From NCBI RefSeq assembly GCF_001429025.1, contig NZ_LMHT01000027.1:1-41831 (forward strand): 41,831 bases of DNA. The letters are read 5' to 3'. This stretch comes from Phenylobacterium sp. Root700 (GTDB lineage Bacteria; Pseudomonadota; Alphaproteobacteria; Caulobacterales; Caulobacteraceae). Numbering within the stretch: position 1 is the first letter of the stretch; each line of letters begins with the position of its first letter. The translations under genes were made by a program, and so were the position numbers. Below are positions 1-10,059 of the stretch, one piece after another. Below the pieces are notes generated by a model. The model did no database searches and was not told where the DNA came from. It worked only from the letters and a program-made list of their open reading frames with translations.

Positions 1-288
1 CTCGATCTCGCGGGCGATCAGGCCGTAGGCCACATGGCTGACCCCGGCCCCGCCGTACTGCTCAGGCAGGGTGGCGCCCAGGAAGCCCAGCGCGCCCATC
101 TCGCTCATGATCTCGCGGTCGAAGCGCTCGTCGGCATAGGCCGAGACCACCCGCGGCAGCAGCTTCTCGCGGGCGTACGACCGCGCCGACTGCCAGACCA
201 TCCGCTCCTCCTCGGTCAGCCGCGAGGCCAGGTCGAGCGGGTCTTCCCAGTTGAAGGTCTTGGGCTGATCACCGGTGTCGAGGGCCAT
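1..288 (-). CDS. Acyl-CoA dehydrogenase, glutaryl-CoA dehydrogenase type (N-terminal part, cut by window edge)
   Basis: Only the first 96 codons are present; the rest lies beyond base 1. The start is the ATG at 288-286 with a GGAG Shine-Dalgarno nine bases upstream. The N-terminus contains [18 protein letters not shown], followed by KLLPRV and, near the edge, LPEQYGGAG. That FxWEDPLxLxxxLTEEER opening is typical of glutaryl-CoA dehydrogenases, which oxidise and decarboxylate glutaryl-CoA to crotonyl-CoA using FAD. The catalytic glutamate and substrate arginine are not in view, so another acyl-CoA dehydrogenase of the same subfamily is possible. It lies 66 bases downstream of the Baeyer-Villiger monooxygenase gene on the same strand, with no evident terminator between, so the two are probably co-transcribed. 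Confidence 0.82.
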   Translation of the reverse strand, partial: MALDTGDQPKTFNWEDPLDLASRLTEEERMVWQSARSYAREKLLPRVVSAYADERFDREIMSEMGALGFLGATLPEQYGGAGVSHVAYGLIAREIE

Positions 289-354
289 GGCGCTGGTCTC
301 CAAAATATCGAGCAGATGGGGAGGCCGCCGATGCGCCCTCCCCTTAGGTTCAGA

Positions 355-2163
<1,809 letters not shown>

Positions 2164-2543
2164 AGCATCCTCCAGAAGCCCGTCGCCTATTCCACCGCCC
2201 AGATGGCGGCCCGCGGTCTATCCGCGACGGGCGATCGAATTGACGTACTGGTGCACAAAATCCCCAAATCGCCACCGCTCGTCAAGCGCTTCGACAAATG
2301 AGGGCGCCAAGGTTCAGTTTGGACAATTACGTTTGCACGCGCTCGCGGCGGTGATGGTCCGCAACGCCGGGTTTTATCTCGCCTCACCTTTCTACCGCAG
2401 GGGTTCGCAAACCCAGCTCCACGATGCACCGCATCGTCAAATTGCTTGACAGCGAGCTTACACAAGAAGGTATCTATGACCCGGATCGTCAAAACCGGCC
2501 CGCCTGAGGCCGGACGCGGAATCATTAGTGGAGGGGAAATCCC
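2164..2543. promoter_or_regulatory. Divergent intergenic region between the monooxygenase and the first TonB receptor
   Basis: This 380-base gap separates the minus-strand monooxygenase from the plus-strand receptor and should hold both promoters. On the plus strand TTGACA (2446-2451) is followed after 19 bases by TATCTA (2471-2476), a plausible though widely spaced sigma-70 pair. A hairpin, CCGGCC-CGCCTGA-GGCCGG (2495-2513), lies in the presumed receptor leader, and GGAGG (2530-2534) precedes the ATG at 2544. No convincing small gene was found in it. Confidence 0.5.
2446..2476 (+). promoter_or_regulatory. Putative sigma-70-like promoter of the first TonB receptor
   Basis: A perfect -35 hexamer TTGACA (2446-2451) and a TATCTA -10 candidate (2471-2476) are separated by 19 bases, two more than ideal. 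They lie about 70 bases before the receptor ATG and upstream of the leader hairpin at 2495-2513. Confidence 0.4.
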
Positions 2544-4709
2544 ATGCGTAAGTGCTTGCAAGTGCTGTTGTGCGGCTCGGCCGCGATCAGCGGTTTGGCG
2601 GCGGCCAGCGGAGCCTGGGCCCAAGCGGACGGGCCTGTTCAGATCGACGAACTGATCGTCACCGCTCAGAAGCGGGCCGAGAACATCCAGGATGTCCCGG
2701 CCGCGATCACCGCAATCAGCGGGGCCGCGCTGCAGGAGCGCGGGGTGGCGTCTCCCGTCGACCTTCAGTTCGTGGTTCCCAGCATGCAGGCGGGCAAACT
2801 GCTCGGCCAGACCGCAATCACGATCCGTGGCGTGGGACTGAACCAGGGCTCGCCCGGGGTCGCCATCCATGTCGACGGCGTCTACCAGCCACGGCCGTCC
2901 ATGGGCGATCTGGCCCAGACCGACATCGAGCGCGTCGAAGTGCTGCGCGGCCCGCAAGGCACGCTCTACGGCCGTAACGCCAACGGCGGCGCGATCAACT
3001 TCATCACCCAGGCGCCGAGCGACCAACTCGAAGGCTACGTGCTCGGTAGCTACGCCACCTACAACGAGACCCGGCTGCAAGGGGTGATCAACGCGCCGTT
3101 CGGCGACCGCGTACGCAGCCGGCTGGTCATCGACCGTTGGGACCGCGACGAGGGTTTCGTCAAGAACGTCCTGCCGAACGGCCAAGATGTCGACAAGGGA
3201 CAGACCCTGGCCGCCCGCTTGCGCGTGCAGGCCGACCTACTTGAGAATCTGACATTCGACCTTGGCCTCACGGGGCTCCACGGCGAGGGCCCGACCTCCT
3301 ACTTCACGCTGTACAATGTCCCGACGGCGGGAGCGCAGGCGGTGAACCCCTATCTGACCGGCGCCACCGTACCGCTGGAGCCACGCCGCATCGCGGCGAA
3401 CGACCCGATCGGCGCTGAACGGGACTTCGCCTCGGCCTCTGGCACGTTCACCTGGGATCTGGGCGACTTCCAGGTCAAGTCGATCACCGCTTACCAGCGC
3501 CTGGCCGATCACGAAGTGCGCGACGACGATTCCATCAATGTCAGCGCCTTCCCCTCCGAGCGCACCGCCCGTTCGCGGACCGTGACCCAGGAACTGAATA
3601 TCGGCGGCCAGGTCGGCCCGGTGACGGCCGTTGTCGGCGCCTTCTACATGCGCGACAGCGCCTTCGATCAGTTGCACTACGACTTCCCGCTCGGCATCTT
3701 CCCGCTGCCTGCCGGAAGCTCCCTCGACCACCTCTCCATGCGCACGATGACGAAGTCCAAAGCGGTCTTCGGCGACGCGACCTGGAACCTGACGGACCGG
3801 GCTCGCATCGTGGCGGGCATCCGCTTCTCTGAAGACAAGATCACCCAGACCCAACGGACACTGCTGAGCTTCGGGCCGACGCCGCCCTTCGCCAGTTGCC
3901 CGCTGCGCACCAACGACGTGGCCTACAAATCCACCACCCCGAAAATCGGGGCGCAGTTCGACGTCTCGGACGACAGCAACGTCTATGCGACCTATTCGAA
4001 GGGCTTCAAGAGCGGCGGCTGGAACCTCTACGCCTGCGACAACGGGTTCGAGCCCGAGAAGGTCACGTCATATGAGGCGGGCTGGAAGAACCGGCTGCTC
4101 GACAACACCCTGATCGTGAACGCCTCAGTCTTCTACTACGACTACACCGACCTGCAGCTGAGCCAGGTGGTCGGCCTTGTCCGCCTGATCAAGAACGCCC
4201 CGGCCGCCAAGGTGAAGGGCCTCGAAGTCGAGGCGGTTTGGAAGCCCGAGGAACACTGGACGTTCAACGCCAACGCCTCGTTCCTGGACGCCAAGTTCAC
4301 CGAGTTTTCCAACATCGACTCGCTGGACCCAGCGCTCGGAACCCAGAACGTGAAGGGGCACTATCTGAACAACTCGCCGAAGGTCTCCAGCAATGTCGGC
4401 GTCGCCTACAAGACCGACCCGCTCAATGTCGGCGGCCGGCTTACCGCCCGCGCGGACGTGAGCTACCGCAGCAAGATCTACTTCCGCGAGTTCAACAACG
4501 CTCAGGACGCCCAGAAGGCCTATACGATCGTCAACGCCGCGTTGATCTGGGATAGCCCGGAGGAAAAGTACCGTGTGCGCCTGTACGCCACGAACCTGTT
4601 CGGCGAGGACTATCTCGTGCAGATGGATTCCTCCGACAACTTCGGCTCCCGCTTCGTCGCATGGGGCTCGCCCCGTCAGGTCGGACTTGAGCTGAAAGCC
4701 AACTTCTAA
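2544..4709 (+). CDS. TonB-dependent outer-membrane receptor (1 of 3)
   Basis: This 721-residue outer-membrane beta-barrel should take up an unidentified ligand with energy from the TonB-ExbBD complex. It has a Sec signal peptide (cleavage after about residue 27, AWAQ), a TonB box DELIVTAQKR at 35-44, a plug domain with the LRGPQGTLYGRNANGG motif, and a barrel ending in the terminal phenylalanine (KANF) needed for outer-membrane assembly. It lacks an N-terminal carboxypeptidase-regulatory domain and so belongs to the CirA/Fiu-like group. GGAGG ten bases before the ATG fixes the start. A strong hairpin (4717-4745) follows and a gene for an exported amidase begins 115 bases downstream. No siderophore genes are nearby, so an organic catabolic substrate is more likely than iron; that is inference. 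Confidence 0.93.
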   Translation: MRKCLQVLLCGSAAISGLAAASGAWAQADGPVQIDELIVTAQKRAENIQDVPAAITAISGAALQERGVASPVDLQFVVPSMQAGKLLGQTAITIRGVGLNQGSPGVAIHVDGVYQPRPSMGDLAQTDIERVEVLRGPQGTLYGRNANGGAINFITQAPSDQLEGYVLGSYATYNETRLQGVINAPFGDRVRSRLVIDRWDRDEGFVKNVLPNGQDVDKGQTLAARLRVQADLLENLTFDLGLTGLHGEGPTSYFTLYNVPTAGAQAVNPYLTGATVPLEPRRIAANDPIGAERDFASASGTFTWDLGDFQVKSITAYQRLADHEVRDDDSINVSAFPSERTARSRTVTQELNIGGQVGPVTAVVGAFYMRDSAFDQLHYDFPLGIFPLPAGSSLDHLSMRTMTKSKAVFGDATWNLTDRARIVAGIRFSEDKITQTQRTLLSFGPTPPFASCPLRTNDVAYKSTTPKIGAQFDVSDDSNVYATYSKGFKSGGWNLYACDNGFEPEKVTSYEAGWKNRLLDNTLIVNASVFYYDYTDLQLSQVVGLVRLIKNAPAAKVKGLEVEAVWKPEEHWTFNANASFLDAKFTEFSNIDSLDPALGTQNVKGHYLNNSPKVSSNVGVAYKTDPLNVGGRLTARADVSYRSKIYFREFNNAQDAQKAYTIVNAALIWDSPEEKYRVRLYATNLFGEDYLVQMDSSDNFGSRFVAWGSPRQVGLELKANF

Positions 4710-4716
4710 CGACCAA

Positions 4717-4745
4717 GGCGTCGGGAGCCATGGGCTCCCGACGCC
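4717..4745 (+). terminator. Strong hairpin after the first receptor gene
   Basis: GGCGTCGGGAGCC (4717-4729) and GGCTCCCGACGCC (4733-4745) form a perfect 13-base-pair stem with an ATG loop, seven bases after the receptor stop. No U-run follows, so it may only attenuate transcription into the amidase gene. Confidence 0.7.
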
Positions 4746-4824
4746 GCGCCGTCGCCCTGCGCTCTCGGCGCTGATGACGCCTTGATCGCCGCGGTCCGAC
4801 TGACAAATCAGAAGAAGAGATTCC

Positions 4825-6300
4825 ATGACCGAGTTGACCCGTCGCGGGTTCGCGCAGGCCGCCGCCATCCTGGCGAGCGCCGCCCCTCTTCAGGCGCGTG
4901 CTTCGAGCGCGAGCGCCGCTCCGATGGACGCCGTGGCGATGGCGCAGGCTGTCCGCACGGGCAAGGCCAGCGCCGCTGATCTGGTCGAGGCCGCGATCAC
5001 CCGCCTTGAGAAGGCCAACCCGCAGATCAACGCCGTCGCGCTCCCGAACTTTGAGCGAGCCCGCAAGATGGCGGCGGCTGGCGTCGCCGGCCCGCTGCCC
5101 GGCGTGCCGACGCTGATCAAGGACGTCGCCTCGCAGGCTGGCCTGCCCTTCACGTTTGGATCTCGGGCCTACCGCGCTCGCATCGGCGAAACGGACGCCC
5201 CCTATGTCGTCGCCGTGGAACGCTCGGGCGTCGTTTCGATCGGGCGCTCCACCACGCCCGAACTCGGCCTGTCCGGGACCACCCAATCGCTGCTCGCCGG
5301 GCCGACCCGCAATCCGTGGAACCTGGAGCATAGCGTCGGCGGATCCTCGGGCGGCGCGGCCGCGGCGGTGGCCGCGGGCGTCGTGCCGGTGGCGCACGCC
5401 AGCGACTCGGGCGGCTCGATCCGCGTTCCGGCCGCCGCCAACGGCCTGGTCGGATTGAAACCCTCGCGCGGGCGCATGGTCGGATCGCAGAACGATCACG
5501 CGATCACCGACCTCACCGTCAACAACTGCGTCAGCCGCACGGTGCGCGACACCGCCGCCTGGTTCGCCGCGACCGAAATGACCGGTGAAGCCGCGCGCTT
5601 CGCCCCGGTCGGCGTGGTCACCGGCCCGGGCCAGCGGCGGCTGCGCATCGGCGCCCACCCGGCCGAGAACAACGGCGCCCCGCCGAGCCCCGACGTCGAG
5701 GCGGTGTTCGCCAAGGCGCTGCCGCTGCTGCGGCGGCTCGGACACAAGGTCACCGATCGCCCCCTCGCCTTCGACATCGCGCGCGCCAACCAGGCCGTGC
5801 GGGTCATGTTCGGCGCTGCGGCGGCCGGTCGCGTCAAGGCGGTCGGGGTGGATCTGGGACGCGAGCCTGGCCCCGACGACCTGGAACCCTTGACCCTGGG
5901 CCTGGCCGAGATCGGACGGCGCTCGGCCCCCGGCGATCTTGGCGCGGCGGTGGCGACGCTCACCGAGGCGGTCCAGGGCTATGACGCCCAGTTCGAGACG
6001 ATCGACGTCTACATGACCCCGACGCAGAACAAGCCGCCGATCCCGCTGTCCTATCTCGACCCGGCCCTGCCCGCCGAGACCCAGATCGAGCGTGTATTCG
6101 GCTTCGCCCCCACCTGGATCGACAACATCGCCGGCACGCCGGCGATCACCCTGCCCATGGGCCTGAGCCAGGACGGTTTGCCGATCGGCCTGCAATTCTC
6201 GACCCGCGCCGGCGGCGAGGCCGTGCTGCTGCAGCTCGCCTTCGAGCTTGAGCGCGAATTGCAGTGGTATCGCCGCACGCCGCCGATCTGGGTCGGCTGA
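4825..6300 (+). CDS. Exported amidase-signature-family hydrolase
   Basis: This 491-residue enzyme should hydrolyse an amide bond (possibly an ester). The Ser-cisSer-Lys triad is visible: K99 in LIKDV, S174 in VGGSSGGAAAAVAAG, and the nucleophile S198 in SDSGGSIRVPA, with the family's spacing of 24 residues between the two serines. The N-terminus TRRGFAQAAAILASAA (5-20) looks like a twin-arginine signal, so the enzyme is probably folded in the cytoplasm and exported. It is not GatA: the neighbouring genes and the export signal argue against a tRNA-amidotransferase subunit. The Shine-Dalgarno is weak (AAGAGA). Its place just after a TonB receptor suggests it acts on the compound that the receptor imports. 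Confidence 0.88.
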   Translation: MTELTRRGFAQAAAILASAAPLQARASSASAAPMDAVAMAQAVRTGKASAADLVEAAITRLEKANPQINAVALPNFERARKMAAAGVAGPLPGVPTLIKDVASQAGLPFTFGSRAYRARIGETDAPYVVAVERSGVVSIGRSTTPELGLSGTTQSLLAGPTRNPWNLEHSVGGSSGGAAAAVAAGVVPVAHASDSGGSIRVPAAANGLVGLKPSRGRMVGSQNDHAITDLTVNNCVSRTVRDTAAWFAATEMTGEAARFAPVGVVTGPGQRRLRIGAHPAENNGAPPSPDVEAVFAKALPLLRRLGHKVTDRPLAFDIARANQAVRVMFGAAAAGRVKAVGVDLGREPGPDDLEPLTLGLAEIGRRSAPGDLGAAVATLTEAVQGYDAQFETIDVYMTPTQNKPPIPLSYLDPALPAETQIERVFGFAPTWIDNIAGTPAITLPMGLSQDGLPIGLQFSTRAGGEAVLLQLAFELERELQWYRRTPPIWVG

Positions 6301-6445
6301 CGAGCGCAACTGATGATGCGCCCCCGGCCGCCACGCCTCTAACCCGAAGGCCACCTCCCGCCGCCAAGAGCCTAGCGCACAGCCACAACCTCAGCGATAA
6401 GGCGCGCGAAGCCGGGGAAAACCGGCGCGACGGGGGAATTGGGCC

Positions 6446-7018
6446 ATGGAACTTATCCTCATCCGCCACGGCCTGCCCGTGCGCAACGACGAGAGCTCCG
6501 ATCCCGATCTGTCGCAGGAAGGCCGCGACCAGGCCGGCAAGGTGGCCGCCTGGTTGGCCCACGAGGGCGCGGACGCGGTGTGGTCCAGCCCCATGCGCCG
6601 GGCCATCCAGACCGCGCAGCCGTTCGCCGACCACCTTGGCCACCAGATCAGTCAGCACGAAGGCGTGGCCGAGTTCGATCGCGATTCCGGCTCCTACGTG
6701 CCGATGGAGGTCCTGAAGCGCGAGAACTACGAGGCATGGCTGGCCCTTGCGAGGGGCGAGCACGCCATGGACATCAACGCCTTCAGCGCCGCCGTCGTCG
6801 GCGCGCTGGAAGAGGTGATCGCCGCCCATGCGGGCCAGCGGGTGGCGGTGTTCTGCCATGGCGGAGTCATCAATGTCTGGACCGCCCACATCCTGGGCAT
6901 GGCGCCGCGGCTGTTCTTCGAGCCGGGCTACACCAGCGTGCATCGCTACATGTGCGCCCGTGGCGGTCAGCGGGCCGTGGTGGCGCTGAACGAGCGCGCC
7001 CACCTGCGGGCGGCCTAG
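6446..7018 (+). CDS. Histidine phosphatase superfamily protein (phosphoglycerate-mutase-like)
   Basis: This 190-residue protein has the branch-1 histidine-phosphatase signature. LIRHGLPVRND at residues 5-15 carries the phospho-accepting H8, SSPMRRAIQTA supplies the second arginine, and VFCHGGVIN carries the second catalytic histidine. It probably dephosphorylates a small metabolite. The family covers phosphoglycerate mutases, cobalamin-synthesis phosphatases and broad phosphatases, so the substrate cannot be named. No signal peptide is seen. The gene follows the amidase after 145 bases and precedes the epoxide-hydrolase-like gene after 32 bases, so it probably shares a transcript with the latter. 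Confidence 0.85.
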   Translation: MELILIRHGLPVRNDESSDPDLSQEGRDQAGKVAAWLAHEGADAVWSSPMRRAIQTAQPFADHLGHQISQHEGVAEFDRDSGSYVPMEVLKRENYEAWLALARGEHAMDINAFSAAVVGALEEVIAAHAGQRVAVFCHGGVINVWTAHILGMAPRLFFEPGYTSVHRYMCARGGQRAVVALNERAHLRAA

Positions 7019-7050
7019 GCGGTCTCAAACAACAAGAGGGGGAGCCAAAG

Positions 7051-7422
7051 ATGGCGAACAACGAACAGGTGATAGCCGACTTCATCACCGCGTGGTCGCG
7101 GTTGGATGTCGAGGAGCTGGTTCAGTATTTTTGCGAGGACGGCGTCTATCACAACATGCCGACCAAGCCCGTGACCGGGCACGAGGCCCTGCGTCCGTTC
7201 ATCGCGGCGTTTCTGAAGGACTGGACCTCGACCGAGTGGGACGTCCTGAACCTGGTGTCCAAGGGGAACATCGTCATCGCCGAGCGCCTTGATCGGACGA
7301 TGGTCGGCGACAAGCCGGTCAACCTGCCCTGCTGCGGCGTGTTCGAAATGCAGGACGGACGCATCAAGGTCTGGCGCGACTATTTCGACATCGGAACCTA
7401 CGTTTCGGCTCTGCGCGGCTAA
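7051..7422 (+). CDS. Limonene-1,2-epoxide-hydrolase-like protein (SnoaL/NTF2 fold)
   Basis: This small 123-residue protein belongs to the limonene-1,2-epoxide hydrolase branch of the NTF2-like fold. The residues used by that enzyme to hold water and open the epoxide can be placed: Y33 and N35 in VYHNMP, R79 and D81 in AERLDR, and D110 in WRDYFD. The Y-to-R spacing of 46 equals that of the Rhodococcus enzyme (Y53, N55, R99, D101, D132). It may therefore hydrolyse an epoxide intermediate, although many SnoaL-like proteins are isomerases or binding proteins. The start at 7051 is backed by a long purine-rich Shine-Dalgarno (GAGGGGGAG, 7036-7044). It lies 32 bases after the phosphatase gene. Confidence 0.82.
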   Translation: MANNEQVIADFITAWSRLDVEELVQYFCEDGVYHNMPTKPVTGHEALRPFIAAFLKDWTSTEWDVLNLVSKGNIVIAERLDRTMVGDKPVNLPCCGVFEMQDGRIKVWRDYFDIGTYVSALRG

Positions 7423-7512
7423 AAGGCCGGGGGCGGGCGCTTTCAGGCACAAATTTGCGCCGGATCATTGAGTTCGGCTGGAATTTGGCGATCCAAGATG
7501 GCGTAAAGACCA

Positions 7513-7550
7513 CAGCAGGCAGAAATTTCCTCAGCGAGGAAACTCTGCTG
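7513..7550. repeat. Nested inverted repeat upstream of the second TonB receptor
   Basis: TTTCCTC (7526-7532) and GAGGAAA (7536-7542) form a perfect 7-base stem with an AGC loop. They are framed by CAGCAG (7513-7518) and CTGCTG (7545-7550), which can extend the stem across an unequal internal loop. It lies just upstream of the promoter candidate at 7551 and could be an operator or, if transcribed, an RNA structure. Confidence 0.55.
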
Positions 7551-7580
7551 TTGCCACGAATAGTTTCGAATGGAACTATT
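7551..7580 (+). promoter_or_regulatory. Putative promoter with overlapping palindrome for the second TonB receptor
   Basis: TTGCCA (7551-7556) followed after 17 bases by AACTAT (7574-7579) is a weak sigma-70-like pair. The palindrome AATAGTT-N8-AACTATT (7559-7565 and 7574-7580) covers the spacer and the -10 candidate, the usual place for a repressor site. The receptor ATG is at 7622 after a GGGG-rich Shine-Dalgarno. Confidence 0.4.
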
Positions 7581-7621
7581 TTCGACAATTCAGATCAAGA
7601 ATATCGCGGCCGGGGGATTAC

Positions 7622-9907
7622 ATGACCACACTCATTTCAACAAGACAGCGCACCCGCTTGCTCGGAGCCACGGCCTTGGGCTCGGCTCTGCTGATCGCGG
7701 CGGGCGGCGGAACCGCCTGGGCTCAAGGGACCGCCAGCGGCGGCCCGGCGGTCGAAGAACTGGTCGTCACGGCGCTGAAGCGCTCGACCGTCCTGCAAGA
7801 TACGCCCATCGCCATCTCCGCCGTCACCGGCGAGACCCTGGCCAAGATGGGCGTCGACAACATCGGCGACTACGCCAAGGCGGTGCCCGGCCTGACCCTG
7901 GTCGACGGCGGCCCCGGCGCGCGGCGCGTGGTGATCCGCGGCATCCAGGGCGCTGGTGAAGCCCAGGTCGGCATCTATTACGACGAAACCCCGGTCGGCG
8001 GCTCGCCCGGCACCACCAGCGACAGCGGCGCGCGTTCGCCGGACCTGAAGCTGTTCGACGTCCAGCAGGTCGAAGTGCTGCGCGGGCCCCAGGGCACGCT
8101 CTACGGCTCGGGCTCGATGGGCGGCACGGTGCGGGTGATCTTCCGCAAGCCGGGCTACGAGAATGAAGGCGCCTTCGAAGGCAACGTCTTCTCCACCAAT
8201 GGTGGCGGCATGGGCTACGAGGCCAACGCCATGGTCAACCTGCCGCTGGTCGAGGACAAGCTGGCGGCCCGCGCCGTGGTGTTCTACCGCGAGGTCGACG
8301 GCTACGTGGACAACAACGTCCTTGGCCTCAAGAACCTCAACGACGAGACCACCTGGGCCGGCCGCCTGCTGGTGCGCTACGAGCCGACCGAGAACCTGAC
8401 CATCGACGCCGCGGCCTTCGTCCAACGCACGGACGCGGTCGCCCAGTCGGTCAGCGTCAAGTCCGGCGACTACGTCTCGACCAGCCGCGCCCAGCTGCCG
8501 CTGTACGACGACTACAACATCTACAGCCTGACCGCCCGCTGGGACCTGGGCTGGGCCGCCCTGACCGGCGTGACCTCGAAATATTCGCGCAGCCAGCTGC
8601 AGACCTCCGACGTCAGCAACTTCATCGGCAACTTCCGCAACAATCCGGGCCTCTGCGCCTCGCGCAACGGCGGCGTCCCCTGCGGCCCGGCCGAGTTCGC
8701 GACGTTCAACGCCTATGTGAACACCCACACGCCCAGCACCCTGCACCAGCCGCAGGACGTCGACACCTGGACCAACGAACTGCGCCTGTCCTCGACCGCC
8801 GAAGGGCCGCTGAACTGGACCGTCGGCCTGTTCTCGGAAGACCGTGACGCCTTCATCGTCAGCCAGCAGCAGGGCGTGGATCCGGTCACCGGCATCGCCT
8901 ACTCGCCGGCCCGCATCTCCACCGTCCGCACGATCGACGACAGCCTGAAGCAGACGGCCGCCTTCGGTGAAGGCTCCTACGAGATCACCGACAAGCTGAC
9001 GCTCACCGCCGGCGCCCGCTACTTCAAGTATGAAAAGAAGATCGTCGGCCAGACCTTCGTCGGCCTCGACCTGATCGGCGCCCGCGTGACCCCGCCGACC
9101 ACCGTCTCCTCCAAGGAAGACGGCTGGGTGTTCAAGTTCAACGCCTCCTATGACGTCAACGACGACATCATGGTCTACGCCCAGGCTTCGGAAGGCTTCC
9201 GCCCCGGCGGCGCCAACCAGGTGATCGGCCTGCCCGGCGCCCTGACGCCCTACGACTCCGACAGCCTGGTCAACTACGAGCTCGGCGCCAAGACCGCCTG
9301 GTGGAGCAACCGCCTGACCCTGAACTTCGATGTCTACCAGATCGACTGGGACAACATGCAGGTCAGCGGCCGCACGGCCAACGGCGCCTTCTCGTTCATC
9401 AGCAACGCCGGCGCCGCCCGGGTGAAGGGGGCCGAAATCGAGGCCGTCCTGAACCCGATGCAGGGCCTGCAGCTCCAGGCCAACGCCAACTTCAGCGACG
9501 CCAAGCTGGTCGAGGACCAGGTCAACCCTGACGTCAACGCTCCGGGCCGCAAGGGCGACCGCATCCCGTTCATTCCGAAAGTCACCACCGGCCTGGCGGC
9601 CCAGTACACCTGGCCGCTCACCGATGGCCTGGACGGTCTGGCGCGGCTCGACGCCAACTATGTCGGCACCAGCTATTCGGAGTTCCGGCCGACCAACGCC
9701 TTCAGGCAGAAGGTTTCGTCCTACACCCTCGCCAACGTCCGCGTGGGCGTGGAGGCCAAGGACTGGGGCGCCTACGTTTACGTCAACAACATCACCGACG
9801 AACTGGCCTACGTCACCAAGAACCAGAGCGCGATCAGCGCCGGGACGATCAACGGCGTCACCGTGCGTCCGCGCACCGTCGGCGTGACCTTCAACAAGAA
9901 GTTCTGA
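7622..9907 (+). CDS. TonB-dependent outer-membrane receptor (2 of 3)
   Basis: This 761-residue receptor has a signal peptide with an extended basic n-region (cleavage after about residue 35, AWAQ), a TonB box EELVVTALKR at 45-54, the plug motif LRGPQGTLYGSGSMGG, and a barrel ending in TFNKKF with the terminal phenylalanine. Its substrate is unknown. It differs clearly from the other two receptors here in plug and barrel sequence, so it is not a recent duplicate. It has its own upstream region (199 bases with two inverted repeats) and a strong terminator (9916-9948), and is followed by a gene for an exported amidohydrolase. Together they look like a receptor and periplasmic-enzyme pair. Confidence 0.92.
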   Translation: MTTLISTRQRTRLLGATALGSALLIAAGGGTAWAQGTASGGPAVEELVVTALKRSTVLQDTPIAISAVTGETLAKMGVDNIGDYAKAVPGLTLVDGGPGARRVVIRGIQGAGEAQVGIYYDETPVGGSPGTTSDSGARSPDLKLFDVQQVEVLRGPQGTLYGSGSMGGTVRVIFRKPGYENEGAFEGNVFSTNGGGMGYEANAMVNLPLVEDKLAARAVVFYREVDGYVDNNVLGLKNLNDETTWAGRLLVRYEPTENLTIDAAAFVQRTDAVAQSVSVKSGDYVSTSRAQLPLYDDYNIYSLTARWDLGWAALTGVTSKYSRSQLQTSDVSNFIGNFRNNPGLCASRNGGVPCGPAEFATFNAYVNTHTPSTLHQPQDVDTWTNELRLSSTAEGPLNWTVGLFSEDRDAFIVSQQQGVDPVTGIAYSPARISTVRTIDDSLKQTAAFGEGSYEITDKLTLTAGARYFKYEKKIVGQTFVGLDLIGARVTPPTTVSSKEDGWVFKFNASYDVNDDIMVYAQASEGFRPGGANQVIGLPGALTPYDSDSLVNYELGAKTAWWSNRLTLNFDVYQIDWDNMQVSGRTANGAFSFISNAGAARVKGAEIEAVLNPMQGLQLQANANFSDAKLVEDQVNPDVNAPGRKGDRIPFIPKVTTGLAAQYTWPLTDGLDGLARLDANYVGTSYSEFRPTNAFRQKVSSYTLANVRVGVEAKDWGAYVYVNNITDELAYVTKNQSAISAGTINGVTVRPRTVGVTFNKKF

Positions 9908-9915
9908 TCGCCTTC

Positions 9916-9948
9916 ACCGTTCACGCGGCCGCCGGCCGCGTGAACGGT
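9916..9948 (+). terminator. Strong hairpin after the second receptor gene
   Basis: ACCGTTCACGCGGCC (9916-9930) and GGCCGCGTGAACGGT (9934-9948) form a perfect 15-base-pair stem around a GCC loop, eight bases after the receptor stop. No long U-run follows. Confidence 0.75.
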
Positions 9949-9952
9949 CTCC

Positions 9953-9984
9953 ATTTCGACCCAGACCCTATTTCGACCCAGACC
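9953..9984. repeat. Tandem 15-base direct repeat before the amidohydrolase gene
   Basis: ATTTCGACCCAGACC occurs at 9953-9967 and again exactly at 9970-9984, separated by CT, so the period is 17 bases. It lies between the receptor terminator and the TTG start at 10060. It could be a paired binding site for the downstream promoter or a chance slippage duplication. Confidence 0.7.
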
Positions 9985-10059
9985 TTCCGCCCGTCCCCAT
10001 CCAGGGCGGCTAGGCCTCGGCGTGTTCAAAGCACCGGATTTTCCGCAGGAGATTAGCCC

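Noticed and set aside
6439..7050. Upstream extension of the epoxide-hydrolase-like frame to 327 codons
   Set aside because: It overlaps the histidine phosphatase in another frame. A strong Shine-Dalgarno and the family start place the gene at 7051.
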